DNA from: an uncultured Nitrospira sp.
GTDB lineage: Bacteria > Nitrospirota > Nitrospiria > Nitrospirales > Nitrospiraceae
DNA: 64,000 nt
Direction of reading: 5' to 3'
Assembly: GCA_902500775.1 (NCBI GenBank)
Contig: CABVRZ010000015.1
Span: 1 to 64,000 of the forward strand
Both the position numbers and the translations under genes were made by a program. Numbering within the stretch: position 1 is the first letter of the stretch; each line of letters begins with the position of its first letter. This document shows positions 54,589 through 64,000 of the stretch, piece after piece. The notes under the pieces were generated by a model that ran no database searches, was not told where the DNA came from, and saw only the letters and a list, made by a program, of their open reading frames with translations.

Positions 54589-54629
54589 GAATCGAAAAAG
54601 ATACAGGAAGGTGAATCTAAATAGATACG
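54589..54629. promoter_or_regulatory. Tandem activator-site pair upstream of the multicopper oxidase (locus C)
   Basis: GAATCGAAAAAGATACA (54589-54605) and GAATCTAAATAGATACG (54613-54629) both fit GAATC-N6-GATAC, with starts 24 bp apart. They lie about 116 bp upstream of the sigma-54-like element at 54457-54472 and 42 bp from the IS30 end. The remaining parts of 54160-54670 hold no gene. Confidence 0.62.
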
Positions 54630-54670
54630 CATGAAGTCTCAGTACTTATCCTGTGAAATACCCTCGGTGG

Positions 54671-55734
54671 ATTCAAGGTCCAAGTGCAACGGGTGTATGA
54701 GGGCGCAGGTGAGCATAGACTGCCAGGGGCGTCGCAACGGTGAGACATTTTCTGGGGCGCGTATTCAGCCGAGGCGCAATGGCAGTCAGCTCACGCTGCG
54801 TATAGCTGGATAGGTCGGTGCCCTTCGGTAAGTACTGGCGTAGCAGGCCATTGGTATTCTCGTTGGTCCCGCGTTGCCAAGGGCTGTGCGGGTCGGCAAA
54901 GAAGACCTGGATCGCCAGCCGGTTCGCCAACCGCTCATGCTCGGCCATCTCTTTCCCGCGATCATAGGTCAGTGTTTTCCGCAGCGGGGCGGGGACAGGC
55001 TGGAGCTGCTTGGTGAAGCCTCGGTATGCACTGGCGGCATCCGTGCCGTCCATTTTGGCCACCAGCACCAAGCGCGTCGTCCGTTCCACCAAGGTGCCAA
55101 TGGCCGAGCCATTGCGGGCGCCCTTCAGCAAGTCGCCTTCCCAGTGACCGGAAACCGTGCGGCTGGTTCCCTCGACAGCGCGTTCGGCGAGCGGGGGCAT
55201 ATTGGGAATCTGGCCCCGGCGGTCTCGGCCTCGCGCCCGTGGGCGACGGGTCTTGCGAGCCTGCCGCAGCGCAGCCAGCAATTCCGTCCGCAAGGCTCCA
55301 TGCGGCAGCACATCCAGCGCGGCATAGAGGGGTTCCGTCGAGAGGTGTTTCCCCATGTCGTCCGGATACGCGCGTTGGAGACGTCCGGCAATCTGCTCCA
55401 GCGAGGAGCCCTCCCGGAGCGCGCGTTGGATGTACGACCACAGCCAGGGATCACGGAGTTTCCGGAAGCGCCGCGGCTGCTGAGCTCGCGTCGATGCCAG
55501 CGTGTGTGCCGTGCAGGCGCGATACTGTTTCCCCCCGGCATTACGGGCGATCTCGCGGCTGATGGTGCTGGGGGCTCGTCCCAATACCATCGCCATCTGC
55601 CGCAACGAGTGGCCGGCAGCAAGGCCCAGACTCACGGTTTCAGGTTCTTCGGCACTCAGGTGGCAGTAGGGTCTTGTTCGCATGGCAACACCGTAGCCCA
55701 TTGGGGCGTGAAGTGTTGCACTTGGAGTTGGAAC
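54671..55734. mobile_element. IS30-family insertion sequence
   Basis: The transposase gene is enclosed by imperfect terminal inverted repeats sharing TCCAAGTGCAAC (54679-54690) and, inverted, GTTGCACTTGGA (55715-55726). Outer bases are less well matched, so the exact ends are uncertain by a few bases. It sits between mutS2 and the control region of the multicopper-oxidase operon. Confidence 0.75.
54673..55683 (-). CDS. IS30-family transposase
   Basis: The protein has 336 residues from ATG 55683. An N-terminal HTH region (SLRQMAMVLGRAPSTISREI) is followed by GSSLEQIAGRLQ and a DDE integrase core: GHWEGDLLKG (first Asp), TYDRGKEMAEH (second Asp) and FADPHSPWQRGTNENTNGLL (Glu). The IS30-typical phrase LSSYTQRELTAIAPRLNTRP follows. 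The frame is intact, so the element may be active. It ends inside the left terminal repeat. Confidence 0.93.
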   Translation of the reverse strand: MRTRPYCHLSAEEPETVSLGLAAGHSLRQMAMVLGRAPSTISREIARNAGGKQYRACTAHTLASTRAQQPRRFRKLRDPWLWSYIQRALREGSSLEQIAGRLQRAYPDDMGKHLSTEPLYAALDVLPHGALRTELLAALRQARKTRRPRARGRDRRGQIPNMPPLAERAVEGTSRTVSGHWEGDLLKGARNGSAIGTLVERTTRLVLVAKMDGTDAASAYRGFTKQLQPVPAPLRKTLTYDRGKEMAEHERLANRLAIQVFFADPHSPWQRGTNENTNGLLRQYLPKGTDLSSYTQRELTAIAPRLNTRPRKCLTVATPLAVYAHLRPHTPVALGP

Positions 55735-55780
55735 TCAAGCCCGGATAAACAGCACCCTAACAATTCTGCAGAGGCATCGC

Positions 55781-58198
55781 CTATCGCAGCTTTGCCACCG
55801 TCACCCCATCGCCGCCTTCGGCTCGATCGCCCGGACGGAACTCTGCAACATAGGGTGATGATTTTAAATATTCGCGCAAGGCGGATTTCAGTCGGCCGGT
55901 ACCGTGCCCGTGGATGATCCGGAGATACGGCGCGCCGTCGAGCGCGGCCCGATCGAGCGCCGCCACCACCTGGTCCAGTGCTTCATCTGCCGCCTGACCT
56001 CGTACATCTACGACCGTCTGTTCATCCAACCCTAATCCGTTACTCATTGAGACTCTCCGAACAGGTGCCGCAACTGATGCGGGCACAGCCGCAGTACCGC
56101 CTACCTCACGTGCGAGGCCAACCAGATTCGAGACCGTGGCCAGGATTTCGCCCTCTCCGACCTTGACCCGAACTCGTTTCTTTCCTTGTGGTATTTCCAT
56201 GAGCACCCCGGTCATACCCAACCCCGTAATCTCCACCGTATCGCCAATCCCGAGCTGCTCCAGTGGGATTGGCGTACTGACTGGCATCAGCTCCTGCCGC
56301 GCTTTTGTTTCTAACTCATGCAGCCGTTGCTTCGTCTCTTTGACTTTGATGAGTTTTTGCTCACGCTTCAGCGAATCAACTGTGGCTTGCACCTCGGCTC
56401 GAGCTCGTTGAAACTGCTCGCCGATCTTCTTCTTGAGCCCTCGCTTGGCCTCCTGTTCGGCCTGTTCAAGTTGCAGACGAAGCGCTTCAGCTTCGCGAGC
56501 GGCTTGCTCGGCATCCTGCCTGGCCCGCCGCGTTTTCTCCGCATCATCCGCCAATTGGCGTTGTGTACGCTGCAGATCGGCCATCATCTGATCAAGCCGT
56601 TGGTCGGTGCGATGCAGTCGCCTTCGCGCGTCGTTCACCAGACGCTCGTCCATACCAAGTCGACGGGCAATCTCCAAGGCGGACGAGCCACCAGGCATCC
56701 CCATGAAGACGCGATAGGTCGGCGCCAGACGCTCCACATCAAATTCCACGCTGGCATTGGCAAAGCCGGGAGTGGTCTGTGCTAATTCTTTGAGCCCCCC
56801 GTAATGCGTCGTCGCCACGACTTTCATATTCAGTTCAGCCAACCGGCAGAGCAACGCCTCCGCCAACGCCGCTCCCTCAGCCGGATCGGTGGAGGTCACC
56901 GGCTCATCCAGAAGCACCAGCGATCGTGGTGTGAACGATTCGCGGAATGATTGTTGGCCCGTGCTCTCGGACAGGAGTCGGATCATATGCGTCATATGCG
57001 CGGAAAAGCTGGAGAGATCACGGCTCAAGTCCTGTGCATCGCCGATATCAGCGTAGAGTTCGGTAAATAACGCCATCTCGGACTCCGGTGCACAGGGCAG
57101 ATGCAGACCGGCTCGCACCATGAGGGCGAACAACCCCACAATCTTGAGGGTGACGGTCTTACCTCCGGTATTGGGCCCGGAGATCACGAGGACACGGATC
57201 GTCTCGTCCAGGAGAATATCGTTCGCCACAACCTGCTCTTTCGTAAGGAGCAGCAGCGGATGACGCGCCTGTTTCAGCAAGACACGGCCCATATCATTCA
57301 GCGTGATCGGATTACATTTCAGCCGGCGGCTCATCTCAGCCCTGGCCCTGATAACGTCACAGTTCGCCAAGACCTCGATCCCCTGGAGCATCGCTTCCGC
57401 TTGGGCCGCCACGAACGCCGTGAGCTCTCGTAAAATCCGACGTACCTCCCGCTCAATCTCTAAATCAGCCACCTTGATGGAATTGTTCAGCTCAACTAAA
57501 TCGCGCGGCTCCAGAAAGACGGTCGCACCACTGGCCGAGACATCATGGACGATCCCAGGAATCCGCCCCCGCATATCCACCTTCACCGGCACGACATAGC
57601 GCCCCTCGCGCTGGGCGAAATATGATTCCTGCAGGACGTCCTCATACCGCCGCGAATGGAGAATCTGCTCCAGTTGTTCCCGCATCTCCTGCTTCAAGCC
57701 CTGCGCCTGGTGTGTGAGACGCCGTAGCTCAGGCGAAGCCGTGTCCTTCATGGCCCCATCCGGCTGGATGGCATCCTCAATGGCCTGTTGAAGGCTCCGT
57801 AGTCCTTTGGTCAGGTGCAATGGCTCAAAGACCTGCGCCAGGGCTTGGATCTCCTCTTGGTGCATCTGTGCGTAGCGTTCCAGCTCAACCATCAAGGCCA
57901 GGGTGATCGCGCAGTCCCGCAACTCGCTGACGTCGAGCACACCTCCCTTTTCTGCTCGGATCAGCTGTTCCCGGATATCGGGAAAGACCAAGCCCGGCGG
58001 TGGATCACTCCCCTCCACCAGCCGCACCATTTCGGTCGTCTCCTGCTGACGGCGACGTGCCACATCAAGTTCATTCGACAAAACCAGCACCCGACATCGG
58101 GCACTACCGAGCACGGACTGGGCCTGCTGCGCCAGATAATCCAGAACACGTGGCCATTCCAACGCTTGGGTTGCTTGTTCCGATAGAGTCTGCTCCAT
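55781..58198 (-). CDS. mutS2: MutS2-family endonuclease / ribosome-rescue ATPase
   Basis: The 805-residue protein has the MutS2 order: an N-terminal clamp/core region, the ABC ATPase with Walker A SGPNTGGKTVTLK and signature region STFSAHMTH-like SSFSAHMTHMIRLL, and Walker B SLVLLDEPVTSTDPAEGAAL. A long charged coiled coil follows (LDQMMADLQRTQRQLADDAE), then a KOW-like part, and a C-terminal Smr domain (VDVRGQAADEALDQV, IIHGHGTGRLKSALREYL). MutS2 resolves branched DNA or splits collided ribosomes. ATG 58198 is the start. Confidence 0.93.
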   Translation of the reverse strand: MEQTLSEQATQALEWPRVLDYLAQQAQSVLGSARCRVLVLSNELDVARRRQQETTEMVRLVEGSDPPPGLVFPDIREQLIRAEKGGVLDVSELRDCAITLALMVELERYAQMHQEEIQALAQVFEPLHLTKGLRSLQQAIEDAIQPDGAMKDTASPELRRLTHQAQGLKQEMREQLEQILHSRRYEDVLQESYFAQREGRYVVPVKVDMRGRIPGIVHDVSASGATVFLEPRDLVELNNSIKVADLEIEREVRRILRELTAFVAAQAEAMLQGIEVLANCDVIRARAEMSRRLKCNPITLNDMGRVLLKQARHPLLLLTKEQVVANDILLDETIRVLVISGPNTGGKTVTLKIVGLFALMVRAGLHLPCAPESEMALFTELYADIGDAQDLSRDLSSFSAHMTHMIRLLSESTGQQSFRESFTPRSLVLLDEPVTSTDPAEGAALAEALLCRLAELNMKVVATTHYGGLKELAQTTPGFANASVEFDVERLAPTYRVFMGMPGGSSALEIARRLGMDERLVNDARRRLHRTDQRLDQMMADLQRTQRQLADDAEKTRRARQDAEQAAREAEALRLQLEQAEQEAKRGLKKKIGEQFQRARAEVQATVDSLKREQKLIKVKETKQRLHELETKARQELMPVSTPIPLEQLGIGDTVEITGLGMTGVLMEIPQGKKRVRVKVGEGEILATVSNLVGLAREVGGTAAVPASVAAPVRRVSMSNGLGLDEQTVVDVRGQAADEALDQVVAALDRAALDGAPYLRIIHGHGTGRLKSALREYLKSSPYVAEFRPGDRAEGGDGVTVAKLR

Positions 58199-58334
58199 TG
58201 GTAATTCCTTTGGTACTGAGCACGTACTGAACTTTAACGAACTGCCGAAAAGGGACGCAAGGGATTCACTCGTTCAGACAGTCAGCTGTCGGCGATGTCG
58301 ACATTTTTCTGACGTATCACCTGTTTGTTGTATC

Positions 58335-58364
58335 TTGACAAGAAGGAAAGCGCATCGATAGTAT
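58335..58364 (+). promoter_or_regulatory. Sigma-70-type promoter of the gap operon
   Basis: TTGACA (58335-58340) is followed after 18 bp by TAGTAT (58359-58364), giving a leader of about 60 nt before ATG 58430. Confidence 0.45.
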
Positions 58365-58408
58365 CGAGACTCGGATCATACTGTCTGGTCCCACGGGTTA
58401 TCATATAA

Positions 58409-59443
<1,035 letters not shown>

Positions 59444-59535
59444 CTGGCTGCACCGGGAATGGTCGAGCCGGCTCCATCGCTCATCATCATCCCCAAATTA
59501 TGACTGCTGATTGAACCTACACCAAGGAGCTTTCC

Positions 59536-60735
59536 GTGAACTTGCACAAAAAGACGATCGATGATGTGCAACTTCGTGGTAAACGGGTCATTATTCGGGC
59601 GGATTTCAACGTCCCCCTCGATGAGTCGTTGCAGATTACCGACGACACCCGCATTCGTTCGACGTTGCCCACAATCAATCGCGTCGTGGACGAGGGCGCC
59701 AAGGTCATTCTCTGTTCACACCTCGGCAGACCGAAGGGAATGTTCGAACCAAAATACAGCCTCGCCCCTGTCGCCAAACGTTTAGGGCGACTGCTCGGGA
59801 AAGAAGTCCTCTTCGCTCCGGATTGCATGGGACCGGCTGTCGAGAAACTGGTCGCCAAGATGAAAGACGGGGATGTGCTCTTACTCGAAAACCTCCGCTT
59901 TCATACCGGCGAAGAGAAAAACGACGACGGCTTCGCGAAAGCCCTGGCCTCGCTGGGAGACGTGTTCATCAACGACGCCTTTGGAGCTGCGCACCGTGCC
60001 CACGCCTCGACGGTCGGTATTACGAAATACATTAAGGATGCTGCAGCAGGAGCACTGCTCAAGAAGGAGATCGAGTATCTCGAGGGAGCCGTCGCCAATC
60101 CCGTACGACCATTTGCCGCCATTCTTGGTGGAGCCAAAGTGTCCGGGAAAATCGGAGTCATTGAAAATCTCGGCAAGAAAGTCGACAAGGTCATTATCGG
60201 TGGCGGCATGGCGTTTACCTTCCTGAAAGCAAAGGGCATGGAGATCGGCAACTCGCTCTGCGAAATGGACATGCTGGATTTTGCCCGAGGCATCGAGGAC
60301 CATGCTCTCTCACGAGGGGTCAAGTTTTATCTCCCCGTCGACTGTGTCGTCGCTGCCAGTCGAGAAGTCGGAGCAGAAACCAAGATTGTTCCCGTCCAGG
60401 AGATTCCTAAAGGGTGGTACGCCCTCGATATTGGCCCGGCCTCAGTCAAACTCTTCAATGAAGCGGTCCAAAACGCCAAGACCATCCTATGGAACGGACC
60501 GATGGGTGTCTTTGAAATCGATGCCTACGCACGGGGGACCTTGGCCATGGCCCATGCTATCGCCGATGCATATGCTCTCACGATCGTCGGTGGCGGTGAA
60601 ACAGCCCTCGCCGTTCATCGAGCCGGTGTATCAGAGAATATGTCATTCATCTCGACCGGTGGCGGCGCAGCGCTAGAATTGCTTGAAGGCAAAACGTTAC
60701 CCGGCCTCGCGGCATTGCCTGATCGCCAGGACTGA
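59536..60735 (+). CDS. pgk: Phosphoglycerate kinase
   Basis: The 399-residue enzyme starts at GTG 59536 with AAGGAG upstream. It has VIIRADFNVPLDE, LCSHLGRPKG, LLENLRFHTGEEKNDD, the hinge ILGGAKVSGKIGVIENL and the nucleotide loop WNGPMGVFEIDAYARGT, ending FISTGGGAALELLEGKTLPG. It transfers phosphate between 1,3-bisphosphoglycerate and ADP. It is the second gene of the gap-pgk-tpiA-secG operon, 92 bp behind gap. Confidence 0.97.
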   Translation: MNLHKKTIDDVQLRGKRVIIRADFNVPLDESLQITDDTRIRSTLPTINRVVDEGAKVILCSHLGRPKGMFEPKYSLAPVAKRLGRLLGKEVLFAPDCMGPAVEKLVAKMKDGDVLLLENLRFHTGEEKNDDGFAKALASLGDVFINDAFGAAHRAHASTVGITKYIKDAAAGALLKKEIEYLEGAVANPVRPFAAILGGAKVSGKIGVIENLGKKVDKVIIGGGMAFTFLKAKGMEIGNSLCEMDMLDFARGIEDHALSRGVKFYLPVDCVVAASREVGAETKIVPVQEIPKGWYALDIGPASVKLFNEAVQNAKTILWNGPMGVFEIDAYARGTLAMAHAIADAYALTIVGGGETALAVHRAGVSENMSFISTGGGAALELLEGKTLPGLAALPDRQD

Positions 60736-60774
60736 CGACGGTTTCTCAGTACAATCTCAATACCAGGGAATTCT

Positions 60775-61557
60775 GTGCGTACGCTGCTCATTATTGGCAA
60801 TTGGAAGATGAACAAGACTGCGTCTGAAGCGGCCACGTTTGTCGGCGAACTGAGCCAGCACCTTTCGAAGGCTCCCACAGGCGTGGAACTGGTTGTTGCG
60901 CCCCCATTTACGGCATTGGAATCGGTCGGCAGGGTCCTGGGCTCAGGATCTCCGATCCAGCTCGGAGCGCAAAATCTGTTTTGGGAAACGCAGGGAGCGT
61001 ACACCGGAGAGATCTCTGCACCCATGTTGAAGGATCTCGGTTGCCGCTATGTGATTCTCGGCCATTCCGAGCGGCGAACGCTCTTTGGTGAACGGAGCGA
61101 GGGGATTCGCAAGAAACTTCAGGCGACCTTTGCACATGGGCTCCGCCCGATCCTCTGTATCGGTGAGTCACTCGCGCAACGAGAAGCCGGCTCAACCGAC
61201 GACGTGCTCGCTCAACAGATCCGCGAGAGCTTGGCCGGCTTCGCTGCCGAGACCCTGGAAAACCTCACCGTCGCCTATGAGCCGATCTGGGCAATCGGGA
61301 CCGGCAGATCGGCTACTACTGAGCAAGCCGTTGCCGCCCATCAGACGATTCGGGCTGTTCTTTCTGCCACCGCCTCTCCCGTCATTGCCGAACGGATGAG
61401 GATTTTGTATGGAGGGAGCGTGACGACGCAGAATATCGCCTCTCTCTTGTCGTCAGACCAGGTGGACGGTGCACTTATCGGAGGCGCTTGTCTAGAGGTG
61501 AACTCCTTTGCTACAATCGCCCAGATTGCTTCTACTACTCGATCAATCGGAGTTTGA
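60775..61557 (+). CDS. tpiA: Triosephosphate isomerase
   Basis: The 260-residue enzyme starts at GTG 60775. It has IGNWKMNKTASEA with the catalytic Lys, the His in ILGHSERRTLFGE, the Glu in AYEPIWAIGTGRSAT and the phosphate loop ILYGGSVTTQNIASLL. It interconverts dihydroxyacetone phosphate and glyceraldehyde-3-phosphate. The spacing to pgk is 39 bp and to secG 6 bp, so all are in one operon. Confidence 0.97.
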   Translation: MRTLLIIGNWKMNKTASEAATFVGELSQHLSKAPTGVELVVAPPFTALESVGRVLGSGSPIQLGAQNLFWETQGAYTGEISAPMLKDLGCRYVILGHSERRTLFGERSEGIRKKLQATFAHGLRPILCIGESLAQREAGSTDDVLAQQIRESLAGFAAETLENLTVAYEPIWAIGTGRSATTEQAVAAHQTIRAVLSATASPVIAERMRILYGGSVTTQNIASLLSSDQVDGALIGGACLEVNSFATIAQIASTTRSIGV

Positions 61558-61563
61558 ACGTTC

Positions 61564-61923
61564 ATGCTATATACGCTAATCGTGGTCGTCCACGTATTCA
61601 TCTGTTTTCTGATGATTGGAGCGATTCTCCTCCAGTCGGGGAAAGGGGCGGAAATCGGAGCTGCCTTTGGTGGGTCCAGTCAAACGGTGTTCGGGAGCCG
61701 TGGTCCGGCGAACTTTCTCAGTAAGTTGACGGTGTTCGTGGCTGCCATCTTTATGGTGACGTCATTCAGCCTGGCCATCTTGGCCAAACAGCGAAATGTC
61801 TCCTCGACGGTCATCGACCTCGAGCACAAGAGCGAACCGGCAACTGCTCCGGCGGCACCGCCTGCTCAACCGTCTGGAGAGTCTCACTCCTCCTCAGGGG
61901 AATCTCCCTCAACTGGTCACTAA
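61564..61923 (+). CDS. secG: Preprotein translocase subunit SecG
   Basis: The 119-residue protein has two membrane helices (LIVVVHVFICFLMIGAILLQ and LTVFVAAIFMVTSFSLAIL), joined by the SecG-typical loop SGKGAEIGAAFGGSSQTVFG. The C-terminal tail is Ala/Pro/Ser-rich (ATAPAAPPAQPSGES). SecG supports the SecYE channel. It is last in the gap-pgk-tpiA-secG operon, a frequent gene order in bacteria. Confidence 0.93.
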   Translation: MLYTLIVVVHVFICFLMIGAILLQSGKGAEIGAAFGGSSQTVFGSRGPANFLSKLTVFVAAIFMVTSFSLAILAKQRNVSSTVIDLEHKSEPATAPAAPPAQPSGESHSSSGESPSTGH

Positions 61924-61963
61924 TCAATCTCGGAAACGAACTGAGTCATCCACGAACGGATAA

Positions 61964-61998
61964 CTGCCGGCTAGGAGCTTGCTTGCTCCTCCCGGCAG
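61964..61998. terminator. Stem-loop after secG
   Basis: CTGCCGGCTAGGAGC pairs with GCTCCTCCCGGCAG around TTGCTT, with one bulge. It lies between the convergent secG and ilvE genes. No T-tract is seen on either side, so termination is only probable. Confidence 0.45.
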
Positions 61999-62023
61999 CA
62001 TAGATACGCTCTACCTTGATGAA

Positions 62024-62938
62024 TTAGACCCTGGTTAACCAGGATTGGTGTGCGGAGTCCTCGCCGCGTACGATCGAGAAGAAGGTGTCTTGAAGGGAAC
62101 GGGTAATCGGCCCTGGCGTTCCGGTGCCGATACGGCGATTGTCAATCTCTCTGACCGGAGTCAGTTCAGCCGCCGTCCCAGTCACAAATACTTCATCGGC
62201 AATGTACATTTCGTCACGTGTGAACCGTTCTTCGACGACCGTGACATTTCGCTCTCGCGCCAATTGAATGACGGAGTTTCTGGTAATCCCTTCCAGCACC
62301 GAGGTCAACGGCGTGGTCTTGAGCACGCCCCGGCGGACAATGAACACATTCTCCCCTGTTCCCTCGGCGACATAGCCCTCCGGATCCAGAAGAATCGCCT
62401 CGTCATACCCATCCGTCTTCGCTTGTCGTTTCGCCAGAATAGAGTTCACATAGTACCCGGAAATCTTCCCTCGAGTCATGGATACATTCACATGATGGCG
62501 TGTAAATGAAGACACACAGGCACGCATCCCGTTGGCAAGCGCCTCATCGCCTAAATAGGCCCCCCACTTCCACGCCGCAATGGCCACCCGAATCGGGTTA
62601 TCCCCCGGATGGACCCCCATCGCACCATACCCGATAAAAACCAACGGGCGGATGTAACAGGCATCCAGTCGATTGACACGGACGGTTTCGACGATGGCCT
62701 CCGTCATCTGTTTCTTATCGTACGGCATGACCATCATGCTGATGTGTGCTGAATCAAACAATCGATCGACATGCTCATGGAGCCGAAAGATAGCGGATCC
62801 TGATTTGCCTTTGTAACAACGTATTCCTTCGAAAGCTGCCAGACCGTAGTGAAGTGAATGGGTGAGGATATGAACATTCGCCTCCCCCCAAGCCACGAGC
62901 TTCCCGTCCATCCAGATCTTCTCGACCGGCTCCAACAT
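62024..62938 (-). CDS. ilvE: Branched-chain amino acid aminotransferase
   Basis: The 304-residue fold-type IV PLP enzyme has VEKIWMDGKLVAWGEANVHI, HSLHYGLAAFEGIRCY, YIRPLVFIGYGAMG, the Lys in RGKISGYYVNSILAKRQA and AEGTGENVFIVRRG, with EVFVTGTAAELTPVREID near the end. It forms leucine, isoleucine and valine from their keto acids. It reads on the minus strand 190 bp downstream of the PilZ gene. Confidence 0.95.
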   Translation of the reverse strand: MLEPVEKIWMDGKLVAWGEANVHILTHSLHYGLAAFEGIRCYKGKSGSAIFRLHEHVDRLFDSAHISMMVMPYDKKQMTEAIVETVRVNRLDACYIRPLVFIGYGAMGVHPGDNPIRVAIAAWKWGAYLGDEALANGMRACVSSFTRHHVNVSMTRGKISGYYVNSILAKRQAKTDGYDEAILLDPEGYVAEGTGENVFIVRRGVLKTTPLTSVLEGITRNSVIQLARERNVTVVEERFTRDEMYIADEVFVTGTAAELTPVREIDNRRIGTGTPGPITRSLQDTFFSIVRGEDSAHQSWLTRV

Positions 62939-63127
62939 AGAACTGCACGCTCCAACAAAGGATAAAGGATAACGGAGATACGACCGTCGTCAGCGTGACG
63001 GACTATAGCGTGCAGCTGGCCTCGGGTCAAGCAAACGGGCCCTCAGTCGTTCAAGATCAACATGACCGAAACGATCAAGTGGAGCTACGAAGAGGCAGTC
63101 CGCCACCGCATGAGCACTGTGGGCTAT

Positions 63128-63472
63128 TTAGGAAGAGGCGCAATAGGCACGAAGGCGAGCACTCAAGAATGTACCCACTCGATCTTCTCCGTCCGGGCTC
63201 ATCGTCACAATTTTGACCCCAAAAAGCAGCCCGCGGACCCACCGAACAACCACTCGTTGGATTTCCACTGGCACATCCTGGGCTGGAAGAGAAAGACGCA
63301 CAACGAGTTGCATTCCTGGTACGACCTGATGATCGCCCAATACGCGAAACCCGTTTCGGCAGAGGTTCATGACGGTACCTTTTCCGAGAAAGTCACCACC
63401 CATATAAAACGCTTCACAACGAACGGGAATCCGGTGATAGGTACGAATCACAAACTTGCCGGTAGGAGCCAT
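63128..63472 (-). CDS. PilZ-domain protein
   Basis: The 114-residue single-domain protein starts YHRIPVRCEAFYMG and has a NLCRNGFRVL segment. These correspond to the PilZ c-di-GMP-binding RxxxR and D/NxSxxG motifs, here RIPVR and NLCRNG, so the Ser is replaced by Cys or shifted and binding is not assured. A Val/Arg-rich beta core follows. Such proteins translate c-di-GMP levels into motility or matrix changes. AGGATGATGAACGT precedes the start. Confidence 0.7.
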   Translation of the reverse strand: MAPTGKFVIRTYHRIPVRCEAFYMGGDFLGKGTVMNLCRNGFRVLGDHQVVPGMQLVVRLSLPAQDVPVEIQRVVVRWVRGLLFGVKIVTMSPDGEDRVGTFLSARLRAYCASS

Positions 63473-63606
63473 ACGTTCATCATCCTATCGTCGTGGAATT
63501 CTCACATCTGGTGACCGTTTAGGTGGCGCAAGAATACGTGGTACCTCGAACATGATCCTAGCCCTCAAAAGGAGGGGGACATGAATGGTCACTATTCGTC
63601 ACTATT

Positions 63607-63658
63607 CATGGAGATACCATCTCCATGGCTTGACACTTCTCGCACTCACATGTTAAAT
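63607..63658 (+). promoter_or_regulatory. rplU promoter with an upstream hairpin
   Basis: TTGACA (63630-63635) and TTAAAT (63653-63658) are separated by 17 bp and lie 30 bp before the rplU ATG. A perfect hairpin CATGGAGAT-ACC-ATCTCCATG (63607-63627) ends 2 bp before the -35 box. It may be an operator or the end of an upstream transcript. Confidence 0.5.
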
Positions 63659-63687
63659 GAACCGTTCCTCAAGACTGGAGAAGTGAT

Positions 63688-64000
63688 ATGTACGCGATTA
63701 TTGAGACAGGTGGTAAGCAGTATCGGGTAGAAGCAGGGGCGACCATTCAGGTTGAAAGCTTGCCTGGCGATGTCGGCTCACAAGTGCAACTTGAACAGGT
63801 TTGTCTCGTGCATGGTGAATCGGGATTCATCGTCGGACAACCACTCGTCGCTGGCGCCAAGGTCACCGCTGAAATTGTGCGGCAGGGACGGACTCGTTCG
63901 ATTACCGTCTTCAAGAAAAAACGCCGCAAAAATTACCGGCGTACTCGTGGACATCGACAAGGATTCACCAAGCTCTTGATTACCAATATTGCAACGGCAT
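63688..64000 (+). CDS. rplU: Ribosomal protein L21, right end cut by window edge
   Basis: The frame starts MYAIIETGGKQYRVEAGATI and continues with VCLVHGESGFIVGQPLVAGA and the basic FKKKRRKNYRRTRGHRQGF, the L21 signature, to the window end after 104 codons; L21 is usually 101-110 residues, so almost all is present. It binds 23S rRNA in the 50S subunit. rpmA (L27) is expected next. Confidence 0.96.
   Translation, partial: MYAIIETGGKQYRVEAGATIQVESLPGDVGSQVQLEQVCLVHGESGFIVGQPLVAGAKVTAEIVRQGRTRSITVFKKKRRKNYRRTRGHRQGFTKLLITNIATA

Noticed and set aside
54874-55917. Long plus-strand frame across the IS30 element
   Set aside because: It is the antisense of the transposase in high-GC DNA and shows no domain.

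Overview
The window reads as a chromosome segment of a Nitrospira-like nitrite oxidiser (phylum Nitrospirota). This is inferred from gene content: a class II-like copper nitrite reductase (NirK) next to a periplasmic truncated haemoglobin and a small cytochrome c, many secreted or c-type/copper proteins, high-GC coding sequence, and an Mrp-Rieske-LipA cluster. No rRNA, tRNA or CRISPR array was seen.

Layout. 1-8.5 kb: MarR regulator (cut by the left edge), archease, M24 peptidase, a large AsmA-type envelope protein, phosphoglucomutase and a methyltransferase whose 3' end has been overrun by a REP/BIME element. 8.6-20.5 kb: a histidine-phosphatase/phosphofructokinase fusion, glutamine synthetase, an antitoxin with a toxin remnant, the mrp-Rieske-orphan-orphan-lipA operon, a desaturase and PutA. 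21.5-24.5 kb: a worn-down island with pseudogenes of a tyrosine integrase, CcdA, a REP-associated transposase, an abortive-infection protein and an RHS repeat, surrounding an intact DsrE/TlpA-like pair. 24.6-30 kb: SDR, bioD, thiE, an SRPBCC protein, a DGQHR (DndB-like) protein and queG.

30-54.6 kb is the most unusual part. It holds nirK, truncated haemoglobin, cytochrome c, a sigma-54 activator with a degenerate receiver, an M48 lipoprotein and a second lipoprotein. These are followed on the minus strand by a four-gene operon (coiled coil, OmpA-type transmembrane protein, Rab-like GTPase, TIR-STAND-TPR protein) and then a four-gene operon led by a giant six-cupredoxin multicopper oxidase. 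Four intergenic regions here each carry a tandem pair of a palindrome GAATC-N6-GATAC. In three of them a sigma-54-type -24/-12 element with the shared core GGTAY lies about 85-145 bp further towards the gene. I read this as a previously unrecognised sigma-54 regulon linking nitrite/NO metabolism, copper oxidation, envelope proteolysis and possibly a GTPase/TIR surveillance operon.

54.6-64 kb: an IS30 element, mutS2, the glycolytic operon gap-pgk-tpiA-secG, ilvE, a PilZ protein and the start of rplU, which runs to the right edge.

All functional statements rest on reading motifs by eye; no database search was possible.
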